DNA of 64,000 nucleotides from CAVXSP01 sp963724645. GTDB taxonomy: Bacteria > Acidobacteriota > Vicinamibacteria > Vicinamibacterales > SCN-69-37. Position numbers and translations under genes: made by a program. This document shows, one piece after another, positions 8,700 through 18,127 of this stretch (positions within the stretch are counted from its first letter, which is position 1; every line of letters begins with the position of its first letter). The stretch covers positions 1,302,001-1,366,000 of the forward strand of contig CAVRVJ010000003.1 of assembly GCA_963724645.1 (NCBI GenBank), read 5' to 3'. The notes under the pieces are model-generated. The model saw only the letters and a program-made list of their open reading frames with translations. It searched no databases and was not told the DNA's origin.

Positions 8700-9749
8700 A
8701 TGACCCATTGGCTTCTCGCATCGACAGCCGTGCTCGGCATCGGGGCCGGTCTCGGCGTGACCTTCGCGCCACAAGCGCTTCCCTCCGGTCAGCCAGGACC
8801 CCATCAGCCGGCCGGCAAGGCGCCCGAGCAGGGGTATGTGCCCGATGGCTGGGCGCCGCACGAAGGCGCCTTGCTCAAGTACCGCGTCGAGATTCGATTC
8901 GGCGAGGAACCCGACACGATGCCCGACGGGTTCAAGTTCGGGCGCGCCTCGGCCGTGACGACCGACGCCCAGGGAAATGTCTACGCCTTCCAGCGTGGTT
9001 TGAAGGCCGATCCGATCGTCGTGTTCGACTCGACGGGCAAGTACCTGCGGTCCTGGGGCAAAGGCCTCTTCGGGAATCCGCATGGCATTCGCGTCGACAG
9101 GGCCGGCAACGTATGGGTCACCGACAACTCCGACCATCAGGTCTTCAAGTTCTCCAACGACGGCAAGCTGCTCCAGACGTGGGGCAGGAAAGGTGTCGCG
9201 GGCACCGATGACAAGACGTTCAACCGCCCGACCGACATCGCGTGGGACTCGCAGGACAATGTCTATATCTCAGACGGGTACGGCAATTCGCGCGTCGTCA
9301 AACTCGACAAGACGGGCAAGTACGTCATGGCCTGGGGCACGCCGGGGGACGGGCCCGGACAGTTCCGCATTCCGCATTCCGTCGCCATCGACTCGAAGGA
9401 CCAGGTGTACGTCAGCGACCGGGAGAACAATCGGATCCAGATCTTCGACGTCAACGGCAAGTTGCTCAAGATCTGGACCCACCTTGGCTGCACGCAGGGC
9501 ATCTTCATCACGCCCAGGGACGAGATGTGGGTCATCACCCACCGCAATAACAGCGAGAACATCACGTACGACACGCTCGCCGGCCGCTTGATGAAAATCG
9601 ACCTTGTGACCGGCAGGATTCTCGGCTCGATGGAAAGCCCGGGGCACGAGCTGACCGTCGCAGCCGATGGGGCGGTTTACGTCGCCAGCCTGACGGGCAA
9701 CATCTTCAAGTGGTCGCCCGACCCGAGGTGGCCGCAGAGGTCGAAATAA
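8700..9749 (+). CDS. NHL-repeat protein, peptidyl-alpha-hydroxyglycine amidating-lyase-like
   Basis: 349 residues. The ATG at 8700 follows the ribosome binding site AGGAGG (8688-8693). An N-terminal hydrophobic signal (residues 1-25) is followed by a six-bladed NHL propeller with the repeating pattern GNxYxxDxxNxRVxKxD: GNVWVTDNSDHQVFKFS, DNVYISDGYGNSRVVKLD, DQVYVSDRENNRIQIFD. This layout matches bacterial proteins annotated as peptidylglycine alpha-amidating lyase-like; whether it has that activity is unknown. It is probably secreted or periplasmic. Confidence 0.82.
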   Translation: MTHWLLASTAVLGIGAGLGVTFAPQALPSGQPGPHQPAGKAPEQGYVPDGWAPHEGALLKYRVEIRFGEEPDTMPDGFKFGRASAVTTDAQGNVYAFQRGLKADPIVVFDSTGKYLRSWGKGLFGNPHGIRVDRAGNVWVTDNSDHQVFKFSNDGKLLQTWGRKGVAGTDDKTFNRPTDIAWDSQDNVYISDGYGNSRVVKLDKTGKYVMAWGTPGDGPGQFRIPHSVAIDSKDQVYVSDRENNRIQIFDVNGKLLKIWTHLGCTQGIFITPRDEMWVITHRNNSENITYDTLAGRLMKIDLVTGRILGSMESPGHELTVAADGAVYVASLTGNIFKWSPDPRWPQRSK

Positions 9750-9780
9750 CCGTTGTTTTCCGGCGAGCCAGACTGTCGCG

Positions 9781-10816
9781 ATGCGTGACCGCGTCATTCG
9801 ATCGACCGCCCCCGTGCGCATCGCCGACAACGGCGGTTGGACGGATACCTGGTTCGCTGGATATGGAAGGGTGCTGAACATCGCGGTGACCCCAGGGGTG
9901 GACGTCACGCTCCGCGCATTCAGCCGTCAGCGTGACGACCCCGCGGTCACATTTCACCTGCACAACTCCGGTCTCGTGTACCGAGTACGAGCCCCGATCC
10001 GGAAGCGGAGGCGCCCATCCGCTGTTGGAGGCGGCGATCGACTATCTGGACATTCCCGACGGTGCCGCCGTCCGCATCGACGTCGCATCTGCAGTGCCGG
10101 CCGGGGCGTCGACCGGGACTTCAGCTTCCGTGACCGTGGCACTTCTTGCGGCCCTGTCTCGACTGCTGGGGCGCGCGTTGACGCCGATGGAACTTGCCAT
10201 GGCCGCCCACCATGTCGAGATGGACATCCTCGGATGGCAGTGCGGCGTGCAGGATCAAATCGCGGCGGCATTTGGAGGCGTCAATTACATTGCGATCGAT
10301 CGATTCCCACGCGCTTCCGTCGAGCGACTCGAACTCGATGCCGGCCTGTGCCGGCGGCTCGAGGAGCGGCTGCTGCTCGTGTTCCTCGGGGTGTCGCACC
10401 GGTCATCCGACGTGCACCGGCTGGTCATCGCCGAACTCGAGGGTGAAGGCGAGACCTCGCCACGCCTCGAGACCCTCCGCCGGTGTGCGGCCGATGCGCG
10501 CGACGCCCTTCGCGCGGGCGATCTCGAGGCCTTCGGCAGATCGCTCTCGTGCAATACCGAGGCGCAGGCCTGTCTGCATCCCAGACTGATTGGGGAGGCC
10601 GCCCGACGCGTGATCGAGATTGCCGCGGCGCACGGGGCGAGCGGCTGGAAGGTCAATGGCGCCGGAGGCGATGGCGGATCGGTGACTATCCTGCGCGGAT
10701 CGAACAGCGTGGCGGACGGCCGGATCTGCGAGGCAATCGCTGCCGCGGTGCCCGGCTCGAGCGTGATTCCCGTCGCGTTGGCTCCGCACGGGGCCCGGAC
10801 TATCGAGGAAACCTGA
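9781..10816 (+). pseudogene. GHMP-superfamily sugar kinase with one frameshift
   Basis: The N-terminal part in frame +1 carries the GHMP signature opening APVRIADNGGWTDTWF and NIAVTPGVDV. Around bases 9978-9995 the coding sense moves to frame +2, where EYEPRSGSGGAHPLLEAAIDY leads into the phosphate-binding motif PAGASTGTSASVTVALL. The C-terminal GHMP motif VNGAGGDGGSVTIL follows, with the stop at 10816. The family phosphorylates sugars, such as heptose or fucose, using ATP; the GGWTDT variant resembles the heptose/fucose kinase branch. Intact motifs on both sides of one break suggest a single-base indel. Confidence 0.75.
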
Positions 10817-10928
10817 CTTTCGCGGCGCCCAGGCCCCAATCCGCATATACTTGCCTCCAATTTCCGAGCGACTGGCAACGGGATCGACCCGACCTAATCT
10901 CGCGCCGCCGGGCGGCAGGTGATCGAAT

Positions 10929-12455
10929 ATGCGGCAAGAGTCATGTATTTCAAACGTCTGGCACGCGCGACGGCCCCGGATGTTCGTCGTCGCCGTCGCC
11001 GTCCTCGCCGGCGCGGCGACCCTCGGCGCGCAGCACCGGCTGACGCCCAGCGAGGCGGCGGACCGGTACAAGCGCGCGACGCACTTCTTCGCGGACGCGC
11101 GATACGAAGAGGCCTACAGGCATTACGCCGAAGCTTTTTCGGCGGGCCAGGGCGACCTGCCGACCGGCGCCCTCAAGGGCATGATTCGTTCGGCGCTCCG
11201 GCTTTCCAGTTTTGAGATCGCCCGGCGGGGGTCCGAGGCCCTGAAGGCCGTTACAAACGATGAAGACTCGCTGACGCTGTTCGGCGACGCGCTGTGGGGC
11301 GGAGGATTGTTCGACGAGGCGGAGGCGGCTTACCGGGATGCGCAGCAGCGGTACCCGGCGTCGGCGCGCGCGCGATTCGGCGTGGCGCGCTCGCTCGCGG
11401 CGCGCGGCCGTCTTGGCGAGGCGCTGACCGAGGGGCTCGCCGCCCTCACGGCTGCACCAACCGATGCCGAAATCCTCGTGCTCGTGGCCGAGCTGTACGA
11501 GCGCGTCTTCCGGTACGACGACGCCGCCCGCGTCTACGAGGAGTACGTCAAGGTGCTGCCGGCGCGCCTGCGCGGCGACACCGACGTGGCGGCGATCAAG
11601 ATCCGGCTGCTGCGTAGCTTCAGCGGGCGCACGCCCGTGACGATCGAGGGCGCCGGCGGCTCGCATACGGTGCCGTTTACGATGCGGGAGAAGAAAGTCG
11701 TCATCGACGGCCTCTTGAACGGCAAGCCGATGGAGTTCGTTCTCGATACCGGCGCCGATCGGACGGCGGTCACCGGAAAATCCGCCGACCGTGCCGGCGT
11801 TCGCGGAATCATCGAAACGATGATCACGGGTGTCGGCGCCCCGGGTGTTCGCCGGCTCGCCGTCGGGCGCGCCGACACAATCGCGATCGGCGATCTCACG
11901 ATTCACGACGTGCCGGTATCGATACGCCGTCAGAACATTCCAGGCACGGACTCGTGGCAGAACGAGACGTTTTCCCCGATGGCGCTCGGCCTCTCGGTCG
12001 TCGTCGACTACAAACGCCACGAGGTCAGCTTCGGGCGCGAGATTCCGATCGAGCCCGCGGATTTCCGCCTGCCGCTGCGGGTCTACCGCCTGCCCCTCGT
12101 CCGGGGGCTCGTCAACGACAAGTACCCTGCCTCGTTCATCGTCGATACCGGCGGCGAAATGCTCTCGATCAGCAAGGACATGGCGACACAGCTCGCGATG
12201 CAGCCGACGCGCCGGATCGGGCTTCGGGTCTTTGGCATCATGGGCCTCGATCCGGACGCGTTCGTGCTGCCGGGCGTCGACCTGAATTTCGACGCCATCG
12301 AATACCAGAAGTTCGCCGTGGCAGTGCTCAACCTGCGGGCGCCGAGCGTGCTTCTCGGATTCCAGCTCGGCGGCGTCCTCGGCTACACGTTCCTCAATGA
12401 GTATCGCGTGGCGATGGATTTTGCCCGCGGCGAGCTGCGCCTCCGGAAGTTGTAG
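10929..12455 (+). CDS. TPR plus tandem retropepsin-like aspartyl protease protein
   Basis: 508 residues. A signal sequence lies around residues 18-36 (MFVVAVAVLAGAATLGAQ), so the ATG at 10980 is an alternative start. Residues 40-220 form helical TPR-like repeats, for example AEAAYRDAQQRYPASARARF and YDDAARVYEEYVKVLP. Two aspartyl-protease modules follow: VLDTGADRTAV with Asp273 and FIVDTGGEMLS with Asp406. Retropepsin-type domains normally act as dimers with one Asp each, so two in one chain could make an intramolecular active site. It probably works in the periplasm; substrates are unknown. Confidence 0.8.
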   Translation: MRQESCISNVWHARRPRMFVVAVAVLAGAATLGAQHRLTPSEAADRYKRATHFFADARYEEAYRHYAEAFSAGQGDLPTGALKGMIRSALRLSSFEIARRGSEALKAVTNDEDSLTLFGDALWGGGLFDEAEAAYRDAQQRYPASARARFGVARSLAARGRLGEALTEGLAALTAAPTDAEILVLVAELYERVFRYDDAARVYEEYVKVLPARLRGDTDVAAIKIRLLRSFSGRTPVTIEGAGGSHTVPFTMREKKVVIDGLLNGKPMEFVLDTGADRTAVTGKSADRAGVRGIIETMITGVGAPGVRRLAVGRADTIAIGDLTIHDVPVSIRRQNIPGTDSWQNETFSPMALGLSVVVDYKRHEVSFGREIPIEPADFRLPLRVYRLPLVRGLVNDKYPASFIVDTGGEMLSISKDMATQLAMQPTRRIGLRVFGIMGLDPDAFVLPGVDLNFDAIEYQKFAVAVLNLRAPSVLLGFQLGGVLGYTFLNEYRVAMDFARGELRLRKL

Positions 12456-12490
12456 GTTCCGGGCGGCCGCGGTAGCCGCCGACTCTTCGC

Positions 12491-12754
12491 ATGCGTCAGG
12501 AGCCGGAGGCGTTCGGCGATCGTGAGCTCAGCCTGATCTATATCGCGCGAAAGTTGAATGACGCGCTGCGTGTCGAAGAAGTATTGACGGCTGCTGGCCT
12601 GGATTACGCGGTCGAAGCGGATCATTACTCCGCCGGGTTCCTGTTTCGAAGACAACGAGTCGGCGCGTTCTTCTACGTGGCCGCTGAAGAGGAGAATCGC
12701 GCACGGGCCGTGCTGCGACAGGAACGCTTCACGCCCTTCAAGCCCGTCCCATAA
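12491..12754 (+). CDS. small DUF2007-like putative signal-transducing protein
   Basis: 87 residues. The pattern IYIARKLNDALRVEEVLTAAGLDY, then a short loop and FYVAAEEENRARAVLRQ, resembles the small alpha/beta fold of DUF2007-type proteins, which start with a shift-in-address motif and end with a helix of Glu/Arg residues. There is no signal peptide. It lies 35 bases downstream of the protease gene and 19 bases upstream of the DUF922 gene on the same strand, so the three may be co-transcribed. No function can be assigned. Confidence 0.6.
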   Translation: MRQEPEAFGDRELSLIYIARKLNDALRVEEVLTAAGLDYAVEADHYSAGFLFRRQRVGAFFYVAAEEENRARAVLRQERFTPFKPVP

Positions 12755-12773
12755 GATCACCGCACGCTGCAAA

Positions 12774-13427
12774 ATGAAGCCGATGCGTCCGCGCCTCCTG
12801 CCCAGTCTGGCCTGCATCGGCGTTGCGGCAGCCTCGTGCCGGCCCCAGGTTCCACAACGCACTCCGCCGGCCTCCACCGTCGAGCAGCCGGCCAGCAGGA
12901 TCGTGCCTGCGGGCGCGCTGCGGTGGTCGGCGACCCGCCGCCTGGCGTGGAGCGACTTCCTCGCGCGGCCGCCCATCAGTCACTCGGAGGCCGCCATGAC
13001 GGCCAAGAGTTTGATCTGGGGATTTCACTGCACGGGCGACGAGTTCACATTTCAGGCGGTCGCCGTGTTCCTTCCAGACCGTTCGTGGGTGGACCCGACG
13101 GTATCGATCCAACTGGGGAGCGGTCTGGAGACGCTGAGGCACGAGCAGACCCACTTCGATCTGACCGAGGTGTTTACGCGGCGAATGCGGCAGTTCTTCG
13201 CCGGGCTCCCCCATCCGTGCGATAACACGGCCGAGCAACTCACGGATCTGGCCGATCGCTTCCTGCACGATGAGGCCGACGCACAGCGCCGGTACGATGA
13301 GGCAACGGCCAATGGCCGTGCCGGCTCCGCCCAGTCGCGATGGGATGCCGACGTCAAGCGCTGGCTCGAAGCGCTGGCGTCCTTTGCCCGTCCTCCTTCG
13401 CCTGACACTGAAATAAGACGTCCATGA
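12774..13427 (+). CDS. DUF922-like putative zinc protease, lipoprotein-like
   Basis: 217 residues. The N-terminal hydrophobic segment ends in a cysteine (GVAAASC), which could be a lipobox. The conserved WSATRRLAWSDFLARPP segment and the metal site HEQTHFD (His123, Glu124, His127), followed by an acidic helix, match DUF922 proteins, which are predicted Zn-dependent peptidases. It is likely attached in the periplasm or cell envelope. The third metal ligand was not identified with certainty. Confidence 0.78.
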   Translation: MKPMRPRLLPSLACIGVAAASCRPQVPQRTPPASTVEQPASRIVPAGALRWSATRRLAWSDFLARPPISHSEAAMTAKSLIWGFHCTGDEFTFQAVAVFLPDRSWVDPTVSIQLGSGLETLRHEQTHFDLTEVFTRRMRQFFAGLPHPCDNTAEQLTDLADRFLHDEADAQRRYDEATANGRAGSAQSRWDADVKRWLEALASFARPPSPDTEIRRP

Positions 13428-13454
13428 ATTCGGTCCCTGTCGATCGGCCGGCAA

Positions 13455-14078
13455 TCATGTCAGCAGGCTCCGCAATTGCCGGCCGCTCATGCCAGTGTTG
13501 TACGGCCGGGTGCCCGGCTCGAACTCCTTCCCCCGAGGCAGTGCTCCGACGATGACAGGATCGAAACCGGCGTCCCGCACGAGGCCGGCCACGACCTCCA
13601 TGGCGCCGGGGTCGTCGCCGGCGAGCGGAATGCCGACTCGATCGCCGTTGCGGTGCGCTTCACTTTCGAGCACTTTGAAGTACACGCTGTTGAACGCTTT
13701 CACCCAACGGGCCTTTGGAAAGAAGGCAGCCGCCCACGCCGCGGATCCGCCGGGATGGCGCGCCGCGTCACGTGCGCTGTCCCCGTCCCTCTTCTCGTAT
13801 GCGTTGCTGGTGTCGATGACGACCTTGCCCGCCAACAGAGGCGCGAGATCGTGTGCGAGTCCGGGGATGGCGCGCAGTGGGACCGTCAGCATCACCGCGT
13901 CGCCAAACGTGGCCGCCTCGGCAGGTGTCCCCGCCGACGCCTGATTTCCTAACCTGTCGACGAGTGCCTGCAGGCCCTCGGGGTGTCGCGAAGCCACTCG
14001 GACGTGGTGTCCGGCGTCGACCCACAGCTTCGCCATGGTCGAGCCGATCATGCCGGCGCCAACGATCCCAATCTGCAT
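13455..14078 (-). CDS. NADPH-dependent oxidoreductase, F420-NADP reductase-like Rossmann protein
   Basis: 207 residues with an N-terminal Rossmann motif GIVGAGMIGSTMAKLW and an NADP-type strand VASRHPEG. The middle motifs VMLTVPLRAIPGLA and VVIDTSNAY, and the later KAFNSVYFKVLE, are typical of the NAD(P)-binding/F420-dependent NADP reductase-like family. It is a cytoplasmic enzyme with no signal peptide. The physiological partner is unknown, and no F420 biosynthesis gene is visible in the window. The downstream neighbour on this strand is the DUF922 gene, which converges with it. Confidence 0.82.
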   Translation of the reverse strand: MQIGIVGAGMIGSTMAKLWVDAGHHVRVASRHPEGLQALVDRLGNQASAGTPAEAATFGDAVMLTVPLRAIPGLAHDLAPLLAGKVVIDTSNAYEKRDGDSARDAARHPGGSAAWAAAFFPKARWVKAFNSVYFKVLESEAHRNGDRVGIPLAGDDPGAMEVVAGLVRDAGFDPVIVGALPRGKEFEPGTRPYNTGMSGRQLRSLLT

Positions 14079-14112
14079 GAAGGCCTCCCTGGATCAGTGC
14101 GCGTTGCAAGCC

Positions 14113-15153
14113 CTATTGTTTGAGGTGACCCCACCGTACGAGATCTTCGACTGTCGCGATCACGCTTTCACGCGCCGGCCGGAAGTTCACTCCAAGGTCG
14201 TGTCTGATCTTGCTGTTGTCGTAGCGCATCGTCCTGCCGACGTGGGTCCGAATATACGAGCCGGTTCCCTTCGGTCGCGTGTAGGACAACAGCTTGACCA
14301 CGAAACTGCCGATCGGGCCGGTCAGATCACGCCTCGGAAGCCGATAGCGGCGGCCGTAGCCCGCTTCTTCCAGCAACGCGACGACGTCCCTCATTGAAAG
14401 CGTTTCGCCGGCGCAGATGTAGCGGCCGTGCGCCCGGTCGTTCTCCATCGCCAGCACGTGAGCGGTGGCCACGTCGCGCACGTCCACGAATCCCCACGCC
14501 AGGCTCAGAATTCCCGGGTACGCCCCCGTGAGGATGTCGCGAAAAACGGCGTTCGTCGTGTTCAGGTCCGGCCCGAGCGACGGTCCGAGAATCATGAACG
14601 GGTTGATGGCAATCAGGTCGAAGCCAGGCGATTCGTCCTCGACAAATCGCCAGGCCGATCGTTCGGCGACGGTCTTGGAAAAGTAGTAGGGGTTGCGATC
14701 GAGCGAGGACCGCTCGTTCCAGTCGCTCTCCGTAAAGACTTTCCCGTCGATCGGTTCATCGGTGATCGCGGCCAGCGAAGAGGTCAGAACCACACGCCGC
14801 ACTCCGGCCCGCTTGGCCGATCGCAAGACGTTGAGCGTGCCGTTGGCGGCCGGATCGACCAGATCGCGCTGAGGGTCCTTGACGTCGACGATATACGGGC
14901 TTGCTGTGTGGATGACCACCGCGCAGCCGTCGATCGCCGGCGCGTAGGACCCCTCATTGAGCAATTCCGCGGTCATCAACTCGAGCCGGCCGGCCGCGCC
15001 CGGGAGGCCCGTGAGAAAGGCATACTTTCCCTGGGCGGGCGGGCTCCGAACGGTGCCTCGAACCCTGTAGCCGCGCTCGAGCAGCTCGCGGACGATGTGC
15101 GCCGCCACGAACCCTGAGGCGCCAGTCACGCAGATCGGCTCGCCAGTCATCAT
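14113..15153 (-). CDS. NAD-dependent epimerase / dihydroflavonol-4-reductase-like extended SDR
   Basis: 346 residues. The extended short-chain dehydrogenase pattern is clear: VTGASGFVAAHIVRELLERGY for cofactor binding, VIHTASPY, VVLTSSLAAI with the catalytic serine region, and the catalytic YYFSK pair (Tyr and Lys). The C-terminal half has substrate-domain features of dihydroflavonol-4-reductase-like proteins. A short interval separates it from the downstream oxidoreductase gene on the same strand (start at 14078), so an operon is possible. The substrate is unknown. Confidence 0.85.
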   Translation of the reverse strand: MMTGEPICVTGASGFVAAHIVRELLERGYRVRGTVRSPPAQGKYAFLTGLPGAAGRLELMTAELLNEGSYAPAIDGCAVVIHTASPYIVDVKDPQRDLVDPAANGTLNVLRSAKRAGVRRVVLTSSLAAITDEPIDGKVFTESDWNERSSLDRNPYYFSKTVAERSAWRFVEDESPGFDLIAINPFMILGPSLGPDLNTTNAVFRDILTGAYPGILSLAWGFVDVRDVATAHVLAMENDRAHGRYICAGETLSMRDVVALLEEAGYGRRYRLPRRDLTGPIGSFVVKLLSYTRPKGTGSYIRTHVGRTMRYDNSKIRHDLGVNFRPARESVIATVEDLVRWGHLKQ

Positions 15154-15268
15154 CCTGCCCCTCTCAAATGATTTGTCATGGACGAGGCGTGGGGCAACAT
15201 GGGAATGCTGCGGGTCGAAGGCTTGCGGGCGGTGCTACGATTGGCGCGGAGAGTCACCGCAGGCTGCC

Positions 15269-18100
15269 ATGACGAGACGCGTCGTCCTTCCAGTGATCAT
15301 CGCGGCCCTGGCGTGCAGTGGGGGCGCCGCGATTCTGGGCCAGGCCAAACCTGAGCCCGCAAACCGGGATTGGCCGGTTTACCGCGGCGATCCGGGCGCC
15401 ACTCAGTACGCTGCGCTCGCACAGATTCATGCAGCAAACGTCCACCGGCTGCAGCCGGTCTGGGAATACGCCACCGGCGACGCCAGCGCGCGTTCCACGA
15501 TGCACGCCAATCCCATTGTCGTGAACGGCGTGATGTATCTGACCACGCCGAGTCTGAAGGCCGTGGCATTGAATGCGGCCACCGGCCGCGAACTCTGGAG
15601 CTTCGATCCGGCGACCTACAACGAGCGCCACGCCGTGATCAGGCTTCGCAATCGAGGTGTCACGTACTGGAAGGGCGCAGAGGGCGAGCGAATCTTCGAT
15701 TTCGTGAAAGATCGCGTGTACGCTCTCGACGCGGCCTCGGGCAGGCTGATCACGACATTCGGCAAGGGCGGGTGGATCGACCTGCGCGAGAATCTCGGCG
15801 TGGATCCGGCGACGGTGAGCCTCGAGATGACGTCGCCTGGCGCGATTTACAGGAATCTGCTGATCGTCGGCTCGCGCGTCAACGAGAGCTACGACGCCTC
15901 GCCCGGCCACGTTCGCGCCTTCGACGCCGCCACGGGCCAGCTCAAGTGGGTGTTTCACACGATCCCGCAGGAAGGCGAGTTCGGCCACGAGACGTGGAAA
16001 TGGGTGAATGGCGAGAACTACGGCGGCGCCAACGCATGGGGTGGCATCACCGTCGACGAGCGCCGCGGGTGGGTGTTCTGCGCGACCGGATCGGCGACGG
16101 ACGATTTCTACGGCGCGTTCCGCAAAGGCGCCGATCTGTTTGCCGACAGCGTCCTGGCCCTCGACGCGACGACCGGCGAGCGCAAGTGGCACTACCAGAC
16201 CGTGCATCACGACATCTGGGATTACGACAATCCGCCAGCACCGATCCTTGTCACACTCAACGCGGGAGGCACTCCCAGAGATGTCGTGGTCCAGCTCACG
16301 AAGATGGGTTTCATCTTCGTGCTCGATCGGGACACGGGGCAGCCGGTTTTTCCGGTGGTCGAAAAGCCGGTGCCGCCTTCCACCGTGCCCGGCGAGGAAG
16401 CCTGGCCCACGCAGCCGTTTCCCCTCAAACCACCGGCGCTCGTGCGCCAGTTGCTCACCGAGGCTGATCTCACCAACATCACGCCGGCGGCACGCGAATT
16501 TGCTCTCAGGGAATTCAAGAAATACACGGCCGGATCGATCTTCACTCCGCCGACGTTGCAGGGCACTCTGACGCAGCCGGGCCATCTGGGCGGCAGTGAA
16601 TGGCACGGGGGATCGTTCGATCCCTTCCTGAACGTGCTGTACGTGAACGTCAACGACGCGCCGACGATCAACCAGCTCAGGCCGGTGCACGAGTCGCCGC
16701 TCAATGGGTCGCAGACGCCCATCGAGCTGGGACGGCAAATCTACGAAAAGACTTGCGCGAGCTGCCACGGCGCCGATCGACGAGGCGCACCCCCTCTGAC
16801 GCCGTCCCTGACCGAACTGAAGATGAGCAAGGCGGACATCCAGGCGATCGTTCTCGAGGGGCGCAACAGCATGCCGGCCTTTCGACTTTTCCGGCCTGCG
16901 GAGATGAGCGGGCTCCTGCAGTACGTCGCCAGTCCGCCTGGCGAGGCGGCGTCCGTTCCCCTGAAACGTTCGGTCGATCGGTACGCGATCGACGCGTACA
17001 CCGTCTTCACGGATCAGGACGGCGTGCCGGCGATTGCACCGCCTTGGGGAACGCTCAACGCCGTCGATCTCAACAAGGGTGAGATTCTTTGGAAGGTCCC
17101 CCTTGGAGAGTATCCGCAGTTGGTCGCCAAGGGCATTCGCAACACCGGCACGATGAACTACGGCGGCACTGTCACAACGGCCGGTGGCGTTGTGTTCGTG
17201 GCGGCGACCGCGGACGAAAAGATTCGGGCGTTCGAGGCGCATTCCGGGCGGCTATTGTGGGAGCACCAGCTGCCGGCGGGCGGCTATGCGACCCCCAGCG
17301 TCTATATGGTCAACGGCAGGGAATACGTCGTGATTGCCGCCGGCGGCGGAGGCAAGAACGGCACGAAATCAGGTGACGCAATTATCGCATTCGCGTTGCC
17401 CGAGCTGGATTCACCCCGGGCAGCCCAGACACCGGGCGAATGGACGCGGCTATTCGACGGCTCGACCTTGAACGGCTGGGTCCATCTGAATGGGGCGCAC
17501 ACCTATACCGTCGAGGATGGCGCCATTGTCGGCCGCACGGTGCAGAACAGCGCCAGCATGAATTCATTCCTCTGCACCCTGCAGGAGTTCGACGATTTTG
17601 AGCTCGAGCTCGAGACGATGGTCGACCGTGTGACGAATCAGGGGATTCAGATCCGCAGTCAGGTCCGGCCCGTGACGACAGGACAGGGTTTCGACCTCGC
17701 CGCTGGCCGCGTAGTTGGACCGCAGGTCGAGGTCAGGAGATTCTACGAGGGCTTATCCACCAGCGGACTGCTGTACGGTGAAGCCCTCGGAACTGGCTGG
17801 CTGTCCTCGCAGGCCAAGATCGACCACGGGCATCACTTCTTTGTCGACGAAGGTTGGAACGTGTTGCGCATCGTCGCCAACGGACCGCGCATTCAAACAT
17901 GGGTAAACGGCCATCCCGTCGAGGATCTGACGCTCGATGCCGTGTACAAGAGCCATCCCAAAGGGTTCATCGGCCTGCAGCTTCACGGGATCAACGAGCG
18001 CGATCTGGCGCTGCCGGTCAATGCCGGCTCAGGGGTCACCATCAGTCAACCCCTGATCAGCAGGTGGAGGAACATCCGAATCCGGCCGCTCGCGAGGTAA
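15269..18100 (+). CDS. fusion of PQQ beta-propeller dehydrogenase, cytochrome c and DUF1080 domain
   Basis: 943 residues from the ATG at 15269 (the frame is open further upstream without family sense). It starts with a signal peptide (VVLPVIIAALACSGGAAILG). A quinoprotein propeller (about 30-715) shows repeated blades, such as ALDAASGRLITTFG, AFDAATGQLKWVF and ALDATTGERKWHYQ. It is interrupted by a cytochrome c insert with haem site CASCH at 496-500. The C-terminus (about 723-943) is a DUF1080 module (WTRLFDGSTLNGWV), a family that includes 3-keto-glycoside hydrolases. The fusion could couple oxidation and cleavage of a sugar in the periplasm; that coupling is inference. Confidence 0.85.
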   Translation: MTRRVVLPVIIAALACSGGAAILGQAKPEPANRDWPVYRGDPGATQYAALAQIHAANVHRLQPVWEYATGDASARSTMHANPIVVNGVMYLTTPSLKAVALNAATGRELWSFDPATYNERHAVIRLRNRGVTYWKGAEGERIFDFVKDRVYALDAASGRLITTFGKGGWIDLRENLGVDPATVSLEMTSPGAIYRNLLIVGSRVNESYDASPGHVRAFDAATGQLKWVFHTIPQEGEFGHETWKWVNGENYGGANAWGGITVDERRGWVFCATGSATDDFYGAFRKGADLFADSVLALDATTGERKWHYQTVHHDIWDYDNPPAPILVTLNAGGTPRDVVVQLTKMGFIFVLDRDTGQPVFPVVEKPVPPSTVPGEEAWPTQPFPLKPPALVRQLLTEADLTNITPAAREFALREFKKYTAGSIFTPPTLQGTLTQPGHLGGSEWHGGSFDPFLNVLYVNVNDAPTINQLRPVHESPLNGSQTPIELGRQIYEKTCASCHGADRRGAPPLTPSLTELKMSKADIQAIVLEGRNSMPAFRLFRPAEMSGLLQYVASPPGEAASVPLKRSVDRYAIDAYTVFTDQDGVPAIAPPWGTLNAVDLNKGEILWKVPLGEYPQLVAKGIRNTGTMNYGGTVTTAGGVVFVAATADEKIRAFEAHSGRLLWEHQLPAGGYATPSVYMVNGREYVVIAAGGGGKNGTKSGDAIIAFALPELDSPRAAQTPGEWTRLFDGSTLNGWVHLNGAHTYTVEDGAIVGRTVQNSASMNSFLCTLQEFDDFELELETMVDRVTNQGIQIRSQVRPVTTGQGFDLAAGRVVGPQVEVRRFYEGLSTSGLLYGEALGTGWLSSQAKIDHGHHFFVDEGWNVLRIVANGPRIQTWVNGHPVEDLTLDAVYKSHPKGFIGLQLHGINERDLALPVNAGSGVTISQPLISRWRNIRIRPLAR

Positions 18101-18127
18101 CTAGGAAATCCGATTCACCATCCCGTA

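Noticed and set aside
15254..17242. Open frame of about 660 codons on the - strand opposite the PQQ/DUF1080 fusion
   Set aside because: Antisense shadow of a recognised gene; Arg/His/Val-rich without any family motif.
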